The notes: a model not told the origin generated them from the letters alone. A stretch of 64,000 bases of DNA from Zongyangia gallinarum (GCA_904419315.1 CAJFQY010000014.1:15092-79091); one strand, 5' to 3'; shown: positions 17,643 to 26,718, numbered from the stretch's first letter. A program made the numbers and translations.

Positions 17643-18767
17643 ATGGCACTTGATAAACAGAAAGCGCTGGACACCGCACTGGGCCAGATCGAAAAGCAAT
17701 TCGGCAAGGGCGCTGTCATGCGTCTGGGACAGAACAGTCACTTGAATGTAGAGGCCATTTCCACCGGCTCCATCTCTTTGGATGTGGCGTTGGGTATCGG
17801 AGGTGTTCCTCGGGGCAGAATCGTGGAGATTTACGGCCCGGAAAGTTCCGGTAAGACCACAGTGGCCCTCCATGTGGTGGCCCAGGCCCAGAAGGAAGGT
17901 GGCATCGCGGCGTTTATCGACGTGGAGCATGCCCTAGATCCTGTTTATGCAAGTGCATTGGGAGTAGACATCGACTCCCTGCTGGTTTCTCAGCCGGATA
18001 CCGGAGAGCAGGCGTTGGAAATCACCGAGGCGCTGGTGCGCTCCGGGGCCATTGACGTCATCGTGTTGGACTCGGTTGCCGCAATGGTGCCCAGAGCTGA
18101 AATCGAGGGGGAGATGGGCGACTCCCATGTGGGACTTCAGGCAAGGCTGATGTCCCAGGCCCTGCGGAAACTGACCGGTGTCATCTCCAAATCCAACTGC
18201 GTGGCCATCTTTATCAACCAACTGCGTGAAAAGGTCGGCGTGGTCTATGGTAATCCGGAGGTTACTCCCGGTGGCCGTGCCCTGAAGTTTTACTCCTCGG
18301 TGCGGATGGAAGTGCGCCGGGTTGAGCAGCTCAAGGTAGGCTCCGAGGTCATCGGCAACCGGACCCGCTGCAAGGTGGTAAAAAATAAAGTAGCGCCTCC
18401 CTTTAAGGAGGCAGAATTCGATATTATGTATGGCCAGGGTATTTCCCATGAGGGAGAGCTCCTGGATCTGGCAGTGCGCCTGGACATCATCAACAAAAGC
18501 GGAGCCTGGTTCAGCTACCAGGGCGAGCGCTTGGGCCAGGGCCGGGATAATGTGAAAAACTATCTGCGGGAGCATCCTGATTTTGCCGATGCGGTAGAAA
18601 AGGAAGTCCGGGCCAATGCGGATAAGTTGGGCGCGCCAGCCCGCAAGGGAAAGAAAACAGAGGCGGCGGCTCCAGCTCCGGCCAAGGAAGAGCCGGCAGC
18701 AGCCCCTGCGGCATCAGCGGCCAAGAAGAAAATGCCGGATATTGACATTGAGGTGGATGACGAATAA
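17643..18767 (+). CDS. recA: Recombinase A
   Basis: A 374-residue RecA that forms filaments on single-stranded DNA for homologous recombination and SOS induction. Walker A is GPESSGKTT (about residue 66), followed by VEHALDPVYA. The L1/L2 regions and INQLREKVGVVYGNPEVTPGGRALKF are fully conserved. The C-terminal tail is longer than usual, Ala/Pro/Lys-rich and ends in acidic DIDIEVDDE. TGGAGGT precedes the start. Transcription is probably LexA-controlled, and recX follows at 36 bp. Confidence 0.98.
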   Translation: MALDKQKALDTALGQIEKQFGKGAVMRLGQNSHLNVEAISTGSISLDVALGIGGVPRGRIVEIYGPESSGKTTVALHVVAQAQKEGGIAAFIDVEHALDPVYASALGVDIDSLLVSQPDTGEQALEITEALVRSGAIDVIVLDSVAAMVPRAEIEGEMGDSHVGLQARLMSQALRKLTGVISKSNCVAIFINQLREKVGVVYGNPEVTPGGRALKFYSSVRMEVRRVEQLKVGSEVIGNRTRCKVVKNKVAPPFKEAEFDIMYGQGISHEGELLDLAVRLDIINKSGAWFSYQGERLGQGRDNVKNYLREHPDFADAVEKEVRANADKLGAPARKGKKTEAAAPAPAKEEPAAAPAASAAKKKMPDIDIEVDDE

Positions 18768-18803
18768 GGTGATCCCCCGTTACATAGAAATGGATGAGCG
18801 TGG

Positions 18804-19421
18804 ATGCTGATTACAGCCATTGAACCCTTTAAGGGAAGTAAATACAATATCTTTGTAGAAGGGGAATACGCTCTGACGGCAGACATTGAGATCATTGCTC
18901 AGATGGGGCTGAAAGCGGGAAAACAGGTCTCTCGGGAGGATCTGGATGAGATCCGTCGGAGGGGGGATAGCCGCCGGGCCCATGAGCGTGCCCTCTATCT
19001 CCTTTCTTTTCGCGCCCATTCCCGGAAGGAGCTGTCCGACAAGCTTCTGAAAAACTACGACGAGCAGACGGTGGAAGAGATCCTTGACCGTCTTACCGCG
19101 GCTGGCCTTCTAGATGACGCGGCATACGCTGAGCTGCGAGCCCGGGATTTGATCGAACGCAAGGACTACGGGGAAAAACGGGTGCGGCAGGAGCTGCGGA
19201 TGCGTGGCATCGATGGAGACATCATTGACCAGGTGCTGCAAAACTGTGAAAAAGAGGATACCCAGGATCGTCTGCAATCCCTCATCGAGACAAAATACCG
19301 CCGAAAGCTATTGGAACCCAGGGGAAGGGAACGGGTAACAGCGGCCCTGCTCCGGCGCGGATATGCTTATGAGGAAATCCGCCGGGCTCTGAATGCCCTG
19401 GAAGAGGAGGAAGAGGATTAA
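18804..19421 (+). CDS. recX: RecX regulatory protein
   Basis: A 205-residue helical protein of the RecX family, which binds RecA filaments and limits their activity. Typical features are RALYLLSFRAHSRKEL, LLDDAAYAELRARD and RQELRMRGID, forming tandem three-helix repeats. The C-terminal acidic tail EEEEED is unremarkable. It directly follows recA, the usual co-regulated arrangement. Confidence 0.9.
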   Translation: MLITAIEPFKGSKYNIFVEGEYALTADIEIIAQMGLKAGKQVSREDLDEIRRRGDSRRAHERALYLLSFRAHSRKELSDKLLKNYDEQTVEEILDRLTAAGLLDDAAYAELRARDLIERKDYGEKRVRQELRMRGIDGDIIDQVLQNCEKEDTQDRLQSLIETKYRRKLLEPRGRERVTAALLRRGYAYEEIRRALNALEEEEED

Positions 19422-19484
19422 AATATCCTCAAGAAAAAGATTGGTTTTGTGCCGTCCGGTACAGGCCGGGAAGGCAAGGTGAAC

Positions 19485-20819
19485 ATGGAAAAAAAGCAAA
19501 AAGTGGGCATGGTTTCCCTAGGATGCACCAAAAACCAGGTGGACGCTGAGATGATGCTGGCGCTGATCGATCAGGGCGGCTTTGAAATCTGCGGAGATCC
19601 GGAACAGTGCGACGCCATTATTATCAATACCTGTGGTTTTATCGAGGACGCCAAACGGGAGTCCATTGAAAATATATTGGAATTTTGTAGAATGAAAGAA
19701 GAGGGGAAGGTCAAGGCTGTGGTGGTCACAGGATGCTTGGCCGAACGCTATCAGCAAGAGGTGGCAAAGGAAATCCCCGAAGCTGACGTGGTACTGGGCA
19801 TCGGCGCCAATGGAGACATTGTCTCCGCCCTTCAGGCTGCCCTTGCCGGGAAGCAGGTCGCCCGATTCCCGGATAAAAAGGCACTGCCCCTAGAGGGGGA
19901 CCGGGTGCTGACGACCAAGCCCTATACCGCCTATATTAAGATTGCAGAGGGCTGCGATAATTGCTGTACCTACTGCGCCATTCCTCTAATCCGCGGAGGC
20001 TTCCGCAGCCGCCGGATGCAGGATATTGTGGAAGAGGCAAAGGAACTGGCCCAGCGCGGGGTGAAGGAGCTCAACGTGGTGGCGCAGGATACCACCCGTT
20101 ATGGCGTAGATCTATACGGTGCGCCAAAACTTGCCCGCCTGCTCCGTGAGCTATGTAAGATTGAAGGGCTCCATTGGATTCGGGTCCTGTATGGATATCC
20201 GGATCGGATTGATGACGAACTCATTGAGACGATAGCCAAGGAACCGAAAATCGTTAAATATATTGACGTACCTTTGCAGCATGCCAGCGGCAAGGTCCTG
20301 CGGGAGATGAACCGCCGGGGAGACCGGCAGTCCCTGACCCGGCTGATGGAAAAACTCAGGGCCAATATTCCAGGGATGGTTCTGCGCACCACATTGATTA
20401 CCGGCTTTCCGGGGGAGAGCGAGGCGGATTTTGAAGAGCTTTGCTCCTTTGTGGAAGATATCCGCTTTGACCGTCTGGGCTGTTTTGCTTATTCAGCAGA
20501 GGAAGGGACGCCTGCCGGGGAGAGAGCCGACCAGATTGATCCAGAAATCCGCCGGCGCCGGGCTGAGATCATCATGGAACGGCAGTACGCCATTATGGAA
20601 GAGAAAAACGCTGCCCAGATGGGCCGGAGCCTGGAGGTGCTCTGCGAGGGATATGACCCGCAGTCAGGGGTCTATGTAGGCCGCAGCTATATGGACGCGC
20701 CGGATATCGATTCCCAGATTTATTTTACAAGCGAACTCCCCTGTCAAGAGGGAGAGTTCTACCAGGTGACAATTGACAGTGCGCAAAATTATGATCTAAT
20801 GGGCCATAGAGGCAGATGA
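19485..20819 (+). CDS. rimO: Ribosomal protein S12 methylthiotransferase
   Basis: A 444-residue radical-SAM enzyme that methylthiolates the conserved Asp of ribosomal protein S12. The N-terminal UPF0004 domain has VSLGCTKNQVDAE and NTCGFIEDAKRES with cluster Cys residues. The radical-SAM site is EGCDNCCTYCAIP (CxxxCxxC), and a TRAM domain closes the protein. CTKNQVDAE favours RimO over MiaB. I preferred ATG 19485 with AAGGCAAGGTG to the in-frame GTG at 19449. It is 17 bp ahead of pgsA. Confidence 0.93.
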   Translation: MEKKQKVGMVSLGCTKNQVDAEMMLALIDQGGFEICGDPEQCDAIIINTCGFIEDAKRESIENILEFCRMKEEGKVKAVVVTGCLAERYQQEVAKEIPEADVVLGIGANGDIVSALQAALAGKQVARFPDKKALPLEGDRVLTTKPYTAYIKIAEGCDNCCTYCAIPLIRGGFRSRRMQDIVEEAKELAQRGVKELNVVAQDTTRYGVDLYGAPKLARLLRELCKIEGLHWIRVLYGYPDRIDDELIETIAKEPKIVKYIDVPLQHASGKVLREMNRRGDRQSLTRLMEKLRANIPGMVLRTTLITGFPGESEADFEELCSFVEDIRFDRLGCFAYSAEEGTPAGERADQIDPEIRRRRAEIIMERQYAIMEEKNAAQMGRSLEVLCEGYDPQSGVYVGRSYMDAPDIDSQIYFTSELPCQEGEFYQVTIDSAQNYDLMGHRGR

Positions 20820-20835
20820 GAAAGGTGGGAACCCC

Positions 20836-21399
20836 ATGAATCTCCCCAACAAACTAACCATCCTGCGGGTGGTGATGATTCCTTTTTTTCTGGTATTCCT
20901 GCTGTTGGAAAGCATTCCCCACAATAATCTGTGGGCACTGATTGTTTTTATTCTGGCATCCCTGACCGATATGCTGGATGGAAAGATTGCCAGAAAACGC
21001 GGCCTTGTTACCGACTTTGGTAAGTTTATGGATCCGCTGGCAGATAAGCTTTTGGTCAATGCAGCCCTCATCTGTTTTATTGAAAAGGGGATGGCTTCTG
21101 CGGTGTTGGTGTTTATCATCATCGCCCGGGAGTTTTTGGTCACCTCCCTGCGGCTGATTGCCGCCGGCAAGGGAACGGTTATTGCCGCTGACATTTGGGG
21201 TAAGGTGAAGACAGTCAGCCAGATCATCGCTGTATGCCTGATGCTCTTTCTCCAGGAGCTGTTGGCGGATGGGTTGCTCCCCGCGGGTTTCCCGGTGGGA
21301 TGGATCAACAGCGCCGCTATGTGGACTGTTGTTGTCTTCACCATTCTTTCCGGTTTTAACTACCTCTGGAAAAACCGGGCCTGTATCACCACCAAATAG
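20836..21399 (+). CDS. pgsA: CDP-diacylglycerol-glycerol-3-phosphate 3-phosphatidyltransferase
   Basis: A 187-residue integral membrane enzyme that makes phosphatidylglycerophosphate from CDP-diacylglycerol. The CDP-alcohol phosphotransferase motif DG(x)2AR(x)8G(x)3D(x)3D is visible as DMLDGKIARKRGLVTDFGKFMDPLAD (split here: catalytic Asp residues in LTDMLDGKIAR and FGKFMDPLADK). Four or five TM helices are present. It starts 17 bp after rimO, behind AAAGGTGGG, so the two are probably cotranscribed. Confidence 0.93.
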   Translation: MNLPNKLTILRVVMIPFFLVFLLLESIPHNNLWALIVFILASLTDMLDGKIARKRGLVTDFGKFMDPLADKLLVNAALICFIEKGMASAVLVFIIIAREFLVTSLRLIAAGKGTVIAADIWGKVKTVSQIIAVCLMLFLQELLADGLLPAGFPVGWINSAAMWTVVVFTILSGFNYLWKNRACITTK

Positions 21400-21406
21400 G
21401 AGACGC

Positions 21407-21435
21407 TTGCAAAGACAGGTTCTTTGTGATACATT
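21407..21435 (+). promoter_or_regulatory. Promoter of the cysE-cysS transcript
   Basis: TTGCAA (21407-21412), a 17-bp spacer and TACATT (21430-21435), placing the start of transcription just ahead of the T-box stem I. Confidence 0.6.
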
Positions 21436-21467
21436 AGAGAACACAAGATAGGATGCTTTGATCAGGA

Positions 21468-21693
21468 GAAGTAATCTTTTCCGGGCAGCAGAGAGAGGGC
21501 TTGATACGCTGAGAGGGTCCTTTGCCGGCAGGGATGGATGAAATGCGCCTGTGAGCACAGGAAGGGGAAGGGCTGAAGGCCTGTGTATCTTTCCTGCGTG
21601 GGCCCGCGTTAAGGGTTTAGAGTGAGAAATCGAAGTGGAACCGCGACAACCTGCCGCCTTCGTCTGGGTAATGCCAGGCGAAGGCGGTTTTTG
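21468..21693 (+). promoter_or_regulatory. Cysteine T-box leader (tRNA-Cys sensing) with intrinsic terminator
   Basis: The leader has the T-box layout. Stem I holds AGAGAG and GCTGAGAGG, then a specifier loop with TGC (Cys) at 21544-21546 in GATGAAATGCGCCTGTGAG. The conserved T-box AAGTGGAACCGCG is at 21633-21645, and a terminator (CCGCCTTCG / CGAAGGCGG plus T-run) is at 21653-21693. The tRNA-end-pairing bulge reads TGGA, complementary to the UCCA end expected of tRNA-Cys. Uncharged tRNA-Cys would stabilise the antiterminator and switch on the gene downstream. Confidence 0.93.
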
Positions 21694-21719
21694 CATCATA
21701 AGAAAGGAGTTGACACTGG

Positions 21720-23828
21720 ATGTTTGACAGACTGCGGGCGGATATCAACGCAGTAAAGCAACAGGATCCCGCTGCCCGAAGCAGCCTGGAAATCCTCCTT
21801 TTATATTCCGGCATTCATGCCATCATTGCCCATCGATTTTCCCATTTTTTCTACCGTCATAAACTTTTCTTTTTGGCCAGGTTAAATTCTCAGCTTTCCC
21901 GGTTTTTCACCGGGATTGAGATCCATCCCGGCGCAAAAATCGGGAAAGGCGTCATGATCGATCACGGCTGCGGGGTGGTCATCGGTGAAACGGCGGAAGT
22001 GGGGGATGGATGCGCCATCTACCAGGGAGTAACCTTGGGCGGAACGGGCAAAGATAAAGGAAAACGCCACCCTACCTTGGGGAAAAACGTAATGGTGGGG
22101 GCCGGCGCCAAGGTATTAGGCCCCTTTAAAATCGGAGATAACGCCAAAATTGCCGCCGGTGCTGTAGTTTTAGAGGAAGTTCCGGCAAACTGCACTGCCG
22201 TGGGCGTACCTGCCCGGGTGGTGCGCAGAAAAGGGGTGAGGCCCCCGGTACAGGAACTGGATCAGGTGCGGATTCCCGACCCGGTGGCGCAGGAGCTGTG
22301 CAGGCTGCAGCTGACCATTGAACGGCTGGAGATGCGCCTGAAACAGGTGGAGGCGGAAAATATCAGCCGCGCCGAACGAAAGAGCATTGAAAGATATGAC
22401 CGGCATAAAGCCCATAGAAAGGAAAGAAAGACCATGAAAATTTTTAACACCCTTACACGGAAGAAAGAAGAGTTCATTCCTCTCACCCCCGGCAAGGTGA
22501 AGATGTATGCCTGTGGACCTACGGTGTATAACTACATCCACATCGGCAACGCCCGGCCCATCTGCGTCTTTGACACCCTGCGCCGCTATCTGGAATATCG
22601 GGGCTACGAGGTCACCTTTGTGCAGAATTTTACCGACGTAGACGATAAGCTTATCAAAAAAGCCAATGAAGAGGGTATCACCGTCAAAGAGGTAGCGGAG
22701 CGCTATATCAAAGAATACATCACCGACGCCGAAGGGTTGGGCATCCGGCCGGCCACCTTCCATCCCCGCGCCACCGAAAATATGGATAAGATCATTGAGA
22801 TTGTCAAAACTCTGGTGGACAAAGGATATGCTTATGAGGCAAATGGAGATGTCTACTTCCGCACCAAGAAGTTTGACGAATATGGCAAGCTGTCCCACAT
22901 GCCGTTGGAGGAACTGGAATCCGGTGCACGTATCGCAGTGGGCGAGCAGAAAGAAGACGCTATGGATTTCGCCCTCTGGAAGGCCGCTAAGGCAGGAGAG
23001 CCCGCCTGGGATTCTCCCTGGGGAAAGGGACGTCCGGGATGGCACATTGAGTGCACGGCTATGATTCACAACCTATTAGGCGACACCATCGATATCCACT
23101 GCGGCGGCCAGGATTTGATCTTCCCCCACCATGAAAACGAGATTGCCCAGTCGGAGTGCTGCACCGGCAAGGAATACGCCCGCTACTGGATGCACAACGG
23201 CTACATCAACGTGGATAATAGAAAAATGTCTAAATCCCTCAACAATTTCTTTACGGTTCGGGATGTAGCGGAGAAATACGGCTATGAGCCCATCAAGTTC
23301 ATGATGCTCCAGGCCCATTACCGCAGCCCCATCAACTACAGTGTGGAGGTCATCGAACAGTGCAAAGCGGCTTTGGAGCGGCTTTATAACTGCCGTGACA
23401 ATCTGGATTTTATGCTGAAAAATGCTGCGGAAGAAACCAGGGACGGCGATGCAGATCGTAAGGCCGCTTTGGCGAAGCGCCGGGATCAATTTGTCACTGC
23501 TATGGATGACGATCTCAATACCGCTGACGGTATTGCCGCAGTGTTTGATCTGGTCAAAGATATCAACACGGCGTTGGCTGAACCTCAGTCTAGGGATTAT
23601 ATCCGCTATGCGGCTGGCCTCTTTGACGAACTGACCAATGTTCTGGGACTGGTTTATAACCGGAAAAAGGAAAGCCTGGACAGTGAAATTGAGGCGCTCA
23701 TTGAAAAAAGACAGCAGGCGCGGAAAAATAAAGACTTCAAAACAGCAGATGCCATCCGGGATGAGCTGAAGGCCAAGGGAATTATCCTGGAGGATACCCC
23801 CCAGGGAGTCAAATGGAGCAGAGTTTAA
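21720..23828 (+). CDS. cysE-cysS: In-frame fusion of serine O-acetyltransferase and cysteinyl-tRNA synthetase
   Basis: One uninterrupted 702-codon frame. Residues 1 to about 200 are CysE: an N-terminal helical part, then the left-handed beta-helix with hexapeptide repeats (IEIHPGAKIGKGVMIDHG, GVTLGGTGKDKGKRHPTLG). Residues 239-702 are a full-length CysS: HIGN signature in YIHIGNARP, the zinc-site Cys of KMYACGPTVYN, and KMSKS in NRKMSKSLNN. A charged helix of about 40 residues joins them. An ATG at 22434 with AAAGGAAAG upstream could also start CysS separately. CysE makes O-acetylserine for cysteine synthesis and CysS charges tRNA-Cys, so a Cys T-box controlling both is coherent. Confidence 0.92.
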   Translation: MFDRLRADINAVKQQDPAARSSLEILLLYSGIHAIIAHRFSHFFYRHKLFFLARLNSQLSRFFTGIEIHPGAKIGKGVMIDHGCGVVIGETAEVGDGCAIYQGVTLGGTGKDKGKRHPTLGKNVMVGAGAKVLGPFKIGDNAKIAAGAVVLEEVPANCTAVGVPARVVRRKGVRPPVQELDQVRIPDPVAQELCRLQLTIERLEMRLKQVEAENISRAERKSIERYDRHKAHRKERKTMKIFNTLTRKKEEFIPLTPGKVKMYACGPTVYNYIHIGNARPICVFDTLRRYLEYRGYEVTFVQNFTDVDDKLIKKANEEGITVKEVAERYIKEYITDAEGLGIRPATFHPRATENMDKIIEIVKTLVDKGYAYEANGDVYFRTKKFDEYGKLSHMPLEELESGARIAVGEQKEDAMDFALWKAAKAGEPAWDSPWGKGRPGWHIECTAMIHNLLGDTIDIHCGGQDLIFPHHENEIAQSECCTGKEYARYWMHNGYINVDNRKMSKSLNNFFTVRDVAEKYGYEPIKFMMLQAHYRSPINYSVEVIEQCKAALERLYNCRDNLDFMLKNAAEETRDGDADRKAALAKRRDQFVTAMDDDLNTADGIAAVFDLVKDINTALAEPQSRDYIRYAAGLFDELTNVLGLVYNRKKESLDSEIEALIEKRQQARKNKDFKTADAIRDELKAKGIILEDTPQGVKWSRV

Positions 23829-23938
23829 AACGATTTTGATAACCTGCTGTTTGAAAATACACATGTTACCAAAGATAGAATGCATTTTTTGGAACTTTCA
23901 GAGAATTTTTAAATCTGAAAAGAAAATAAGAAAACACG

Positions 23939-23967
23939 TTGAAAAACGATTTGATAAGAAATATAAT
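23939..23967 (+). promoter_or_regulatory. Strong promoter of the secreted surface protein
   Basis: TTGAAA (23939-23944), a 17-bp spacer and TATAAT (23962-23967), followed by a TAGGAGGAG ribosome site at about 24005. Confidence 0.8.
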
Positions 23968-24019
23968 AAAAGAAGGCAAGAGTTTTTGCCAGAAAAGTAA
24001 ATTTTAGGAGGAGATACCC

Positions 24020-25158
24020 ATGAAAAAAGTATTAGCACTCATTCTTGCAGTTGTCATGTGCTTTGGCATGGCTTCTGTCGCCTTTGGTATCGACGTAACC
24101 CTGCCGCTGTCTGGCTGTGTTATTGTTGACAGCAATGGCGAAGAGGTAGTTGACGACTATGTAGAGTATGTAAATGGCACCATCGCTTATGTAGCGGGCA
24201 GTGAGTTTTACATCATTCCTGACTGCTATCTCCCCGGTGAAGCTGGAGATGATGGCGATTATGACAACTTTGAGATCACAAGCGTGGAAGTAACCCAGGG
24301 TTCCACCACTGTTTACACCCCGGCTTTCTTCTTCGATGATGACGGCAACATGCCCACTGATACCTGGATGATTCAGATGAAGACTCAGGACATCGCAGCT
24401 GTCAAAGATTATGACACTGTTCTGCACATTGAGGGCGTTTATAACTTTGAAGGTGTTGACTACAATGTAGAGGGCGACATCATTCTGGTTGTTAAAGACA
24501 CCGGCGTTATCGACGAGAACGACATCAACAAAGGAAGAATCGATGGCGACTTCGAGGTCGACACTTGGACTGATGACGAGGGTGGCTACTACAAATATGT
24601 AGTTTCCGCTGACGCTTTCGCAGCAATCAAATCCGGCGAGACCTTCAAATTCCCCTACAACGGCTATGCTCTGAACGTAGGCGCAGGCATCAGCAACGCG
24701 CTGAACTTCCGCGCTTCCATCGAGAAGATCGATGCTATCGTTGAGAGATACGGCGAGGACAAAGTCCTGGGCGTAATCGACTTCAAAGATAAGAACGAGT
24801 CGACTTCAAAGATAAGAACGAGCTGCCTGTAGAGATCGGCGTAGAGATGGAGTGCACTGAGTACTCTTCCACCCACGTAACCAATCAGGCATACGTTTAC
24901 AGAATCGAAGGCGACAAGCTGGTTCTGATCACCGACAAAGCAGAGTATGATGCAGCAAGAGACGTAGTGTCCTTCAGCACCAACAAACTGGGTACACTGG
25001 TTATCTCTGCAGAGCCTCTGACTGATGCAGCAGATGCACCTGCTACCACCACTGAGAGCAAAGACAACCCCGGCACTGGCGCAAACGACGTCATCGGCCT
25101 GGCAGTTGCAGGCGCAGTAGTAGCAATGGCAGCTGGCTTCGTAGCACTGAAAAAATAA
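24020..25158 (+). pseudogene. Secreted, C-terminally anchored surface protein broken by a 23-bp tandem duplication
   Basis: The first frame (24020-24832) has a signal peptide (MKKVLALILAVVMCFGMASVAFG) and ends abnormally in ESTSKIRTSCL. The second part continues in another frame up to 25158. Deleting one copy of the 23-bp repeat at 24777-24822 restores a single 371-residue protein reading VIDFKDKNELPVEIGVEMECTEY at the join (fewer than 20 residues each side shown as VIDFKDKNELPVEI then GVEMECTEY). The restored C-terminus has NPGTG, a hydrophobic helix and KK, like a sorting or membrane-anchor signal. Strong promoter, ribosome site and uniform codon use suggest high expression. The role is unknown. 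It could be a true loss, a phase-variable locus or an assembly error. Confidence 0.8.
24777..24822 (+). repeat. Exact 23-bp tandem duplication (two copies)
   Basis: Copies at 24777-24799 and 24800-24822 are identical, beginning TCGACTTCAAAG and ending AAGAACGAG. Since 23 is not a multiple of three, the second copy shifts the reading frame of the surface-protein gene. Confidence 0.95.
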
Positions 25159-25243
25159 TTGACGGAAGATAGATTCTGTCGATAGAAAAAGGGAGTACCC
25201 GAATTGTTACAATAGGAATAACAAGCCTGGGGAGGGAACATGT

Positions 25244-25645
25244 GTGGATAAGCTAAACTTTATTTGGAAGGACCGCAAACGGATTTTAGGAATGCCCATT
25301 AGTTTTACAAAATATGCTATAAACGAAGACAGGCTCTTTGTGGAGAAGGGGCTGCTCAATACCAATCAAGAGGAAGTGATCCTTTACCGGGTGCGGGATA
25401 TCAGTCTTCACATTTCTCTGTTTCAGCGAATTTTTGGGGTGGGTTCTGTGATTGTCCAGTCCTCCGACCGAAGCACGCCGGTACTTACCCTAAAAAATGT
25501 GAAGGCTCCGCGGGAGGTAAAAGAGATGCTCCATCAGCAGGTGGAAAAGGTGAAAATCCAGCGCCGGCTGCGTGTGGGCGAAGTCCTGGAGGATGATGGA
25601 TATGGACAGGACTTGGACGGCGATGGAGAGATAGACGAATTATAA
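25244..25645 (+). CDS. PH-domain (bPH2/DUF304-like) protein with EF-hand-like tail
   Basis: A 133-residue protein. Residues about 15-105 look like a bacterial PH domain: TKYAINEDRLFVEKGLLN, VILYRVRDISLHISLFQRIFGVGSVIV and TLKNVKAPREVKEML. There is no TM helix, unlike most members, so it may be cytosolic. The tail contains DLDGDGEID, the pattern of a Ca-binding EF-hand/dockerin loop. The start is GTG 25244 with GGGGAGGG 7 bases upstream; an overlapping ATG at 25240 stops after three codons. The function is unknown. Confidence 0.75.
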   Translation: MDKLNFIWKDRKRILGMPISFTKYAINEDRLFVEKGLLNTNQEEVILYRVRDISLHISLFQRIFGVGSVIVQSSDRSTPVLTLKNVKAPREVKEMLHQQVEKVKIQRRLRVGEVLEDDGYGQDLDGDGEIDEL

Positions 25646-25755
25646 AATGAAATGAGGACGACTGACCGATCTCCACCAATAAAAGCTAGGATGATTGTTC
25701 AAGCGGCCCGATATCAAATATTTCCGGCTAGGTGCTGGAGGATAGGAGAATTCCC

Positions 25756-26703
25756 ATGAAGACAGAAAAGATTTTGACGGTAACCCTGAATCCCGCGATC
25801 GATGTCAACGTCTATGTGGACACATTGGACAAAGAGCGGGTCAATTTTGCTTATGACGAGCATTTTGATGCGGCTGGCAAGGGAACGAATGTATCCCGGG
25901 CGCTCACCAAATGGGGCATTGACAATACAGCCCTCTTGGTCACTGGCAGGGACAACGCCAAGCAGTACTTTGACCGTTTGGCGGAAGAGGACATCAAATG
26001 CCTGGTGGTGTATAACGAGGGGAAAATTCGTGAAAACCTGAGCATTATTACCGACGACGGCAACCTGTTCAAGCTCAACCGCAAGGGCTCTGATTTCACC
26101 GAAGAGAACTATCAGGAAGTGCTTGACAAGATGGATGAGTTTGGCCTTCAGGATGCCATTGTGGTTTTTGCCGGCAGTCTGCCGAAGATCGGTCTTTCCA
26201 AAGAAAAATTTATGGACATGATCCGCTATGTACAGCAGAAGGGCGCTGTGGTGGCGCTGGATACCACCGCCCTTTCCGCCCAGCAGATCGTGGAGCTCAA
26301 GCCCTGGGTCATCAAGCCCAACCAGGAGGAGCTGGAGGACATGACCGGGAAAAAGGCTTCCTCTTATGAGGATATTGTGGCCATCGCCAGGGAGATTATT
26401 GCCCAGGGCATTGAAAACGTCATCGTCAGCCTGGGCCCCGACGGCCTCATCGGTATCAACAAGGAAGAGGCGGTCAAGGTGGATGTGCCCGACGTGCCGG
26501 TACGCTCTAACGTTGGGGCGGGGGATACCACCCTTTCCGGCTTTATCGCAGCCATGGCCCGGGGGGACAGTTTCGCCCAGGCGGTGAAATTTGCCGGCGC
26601 CTGCGGATCGGCGGCGGTAACCACCGAGGGAACCAATCCTCCTTCCAGCCAAGTGGTACAGGAAATGCTGGAGATGGTCGTTGCTAAAGATCTGAATTTG
26701 TAA
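25756..26703 (+). CDS. fruK: 1-phosphofructokinase / tagatose-6-phosphate kinase family (FruK/LacC type)
   Basis: A 315-residue PfkB-fold kinase. TLNPAIDVNVYVD at the N-terminus and NVGAGDTTLSGFIAAMARG near the C-terminus identify the FruK/LacC branch; the catalytic Asp lies in GAGD. FruK makes fructose-1,6-bisphosphate from fructose-1-phosphate. The ATG at 25756 has GGAG 7 bases upstream. A fructanase gene follows beyond the terminator, which supports a fructose role over tagatose. No PTS gene is in the window. Confidence 0.85.
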   Translation: MKTEKILTVTLNPAIDVNVYVDTLDKERVNFAYDEHFDAAGKGTNVSRALTKWGIDNTALLVTGRDNAKQYFDRLAEEDIKCLVVYNEGKIRENLSIITDDGNLFKLNRKGSDFTEENYQEVLDKMDEFGLQDAIVVFAGSLPKIGLSKEKFMDMIRYVQQKGAVVALDTTALSAQQIVELKPWVIKPNQEELEDMTGKKASSYEDIVAIAREIIAQGIENVIVSLGPDGLIGINKEEAVKVDVPDVPVRSNVGAGDTTLSGFIAAMARGDSFAQAVKFAGACGSAAVTTEGTNPPSSQVVQEMLEMVVAKDLNL

Positions 26704-26718
26704 GGGCTATCTAACAAA

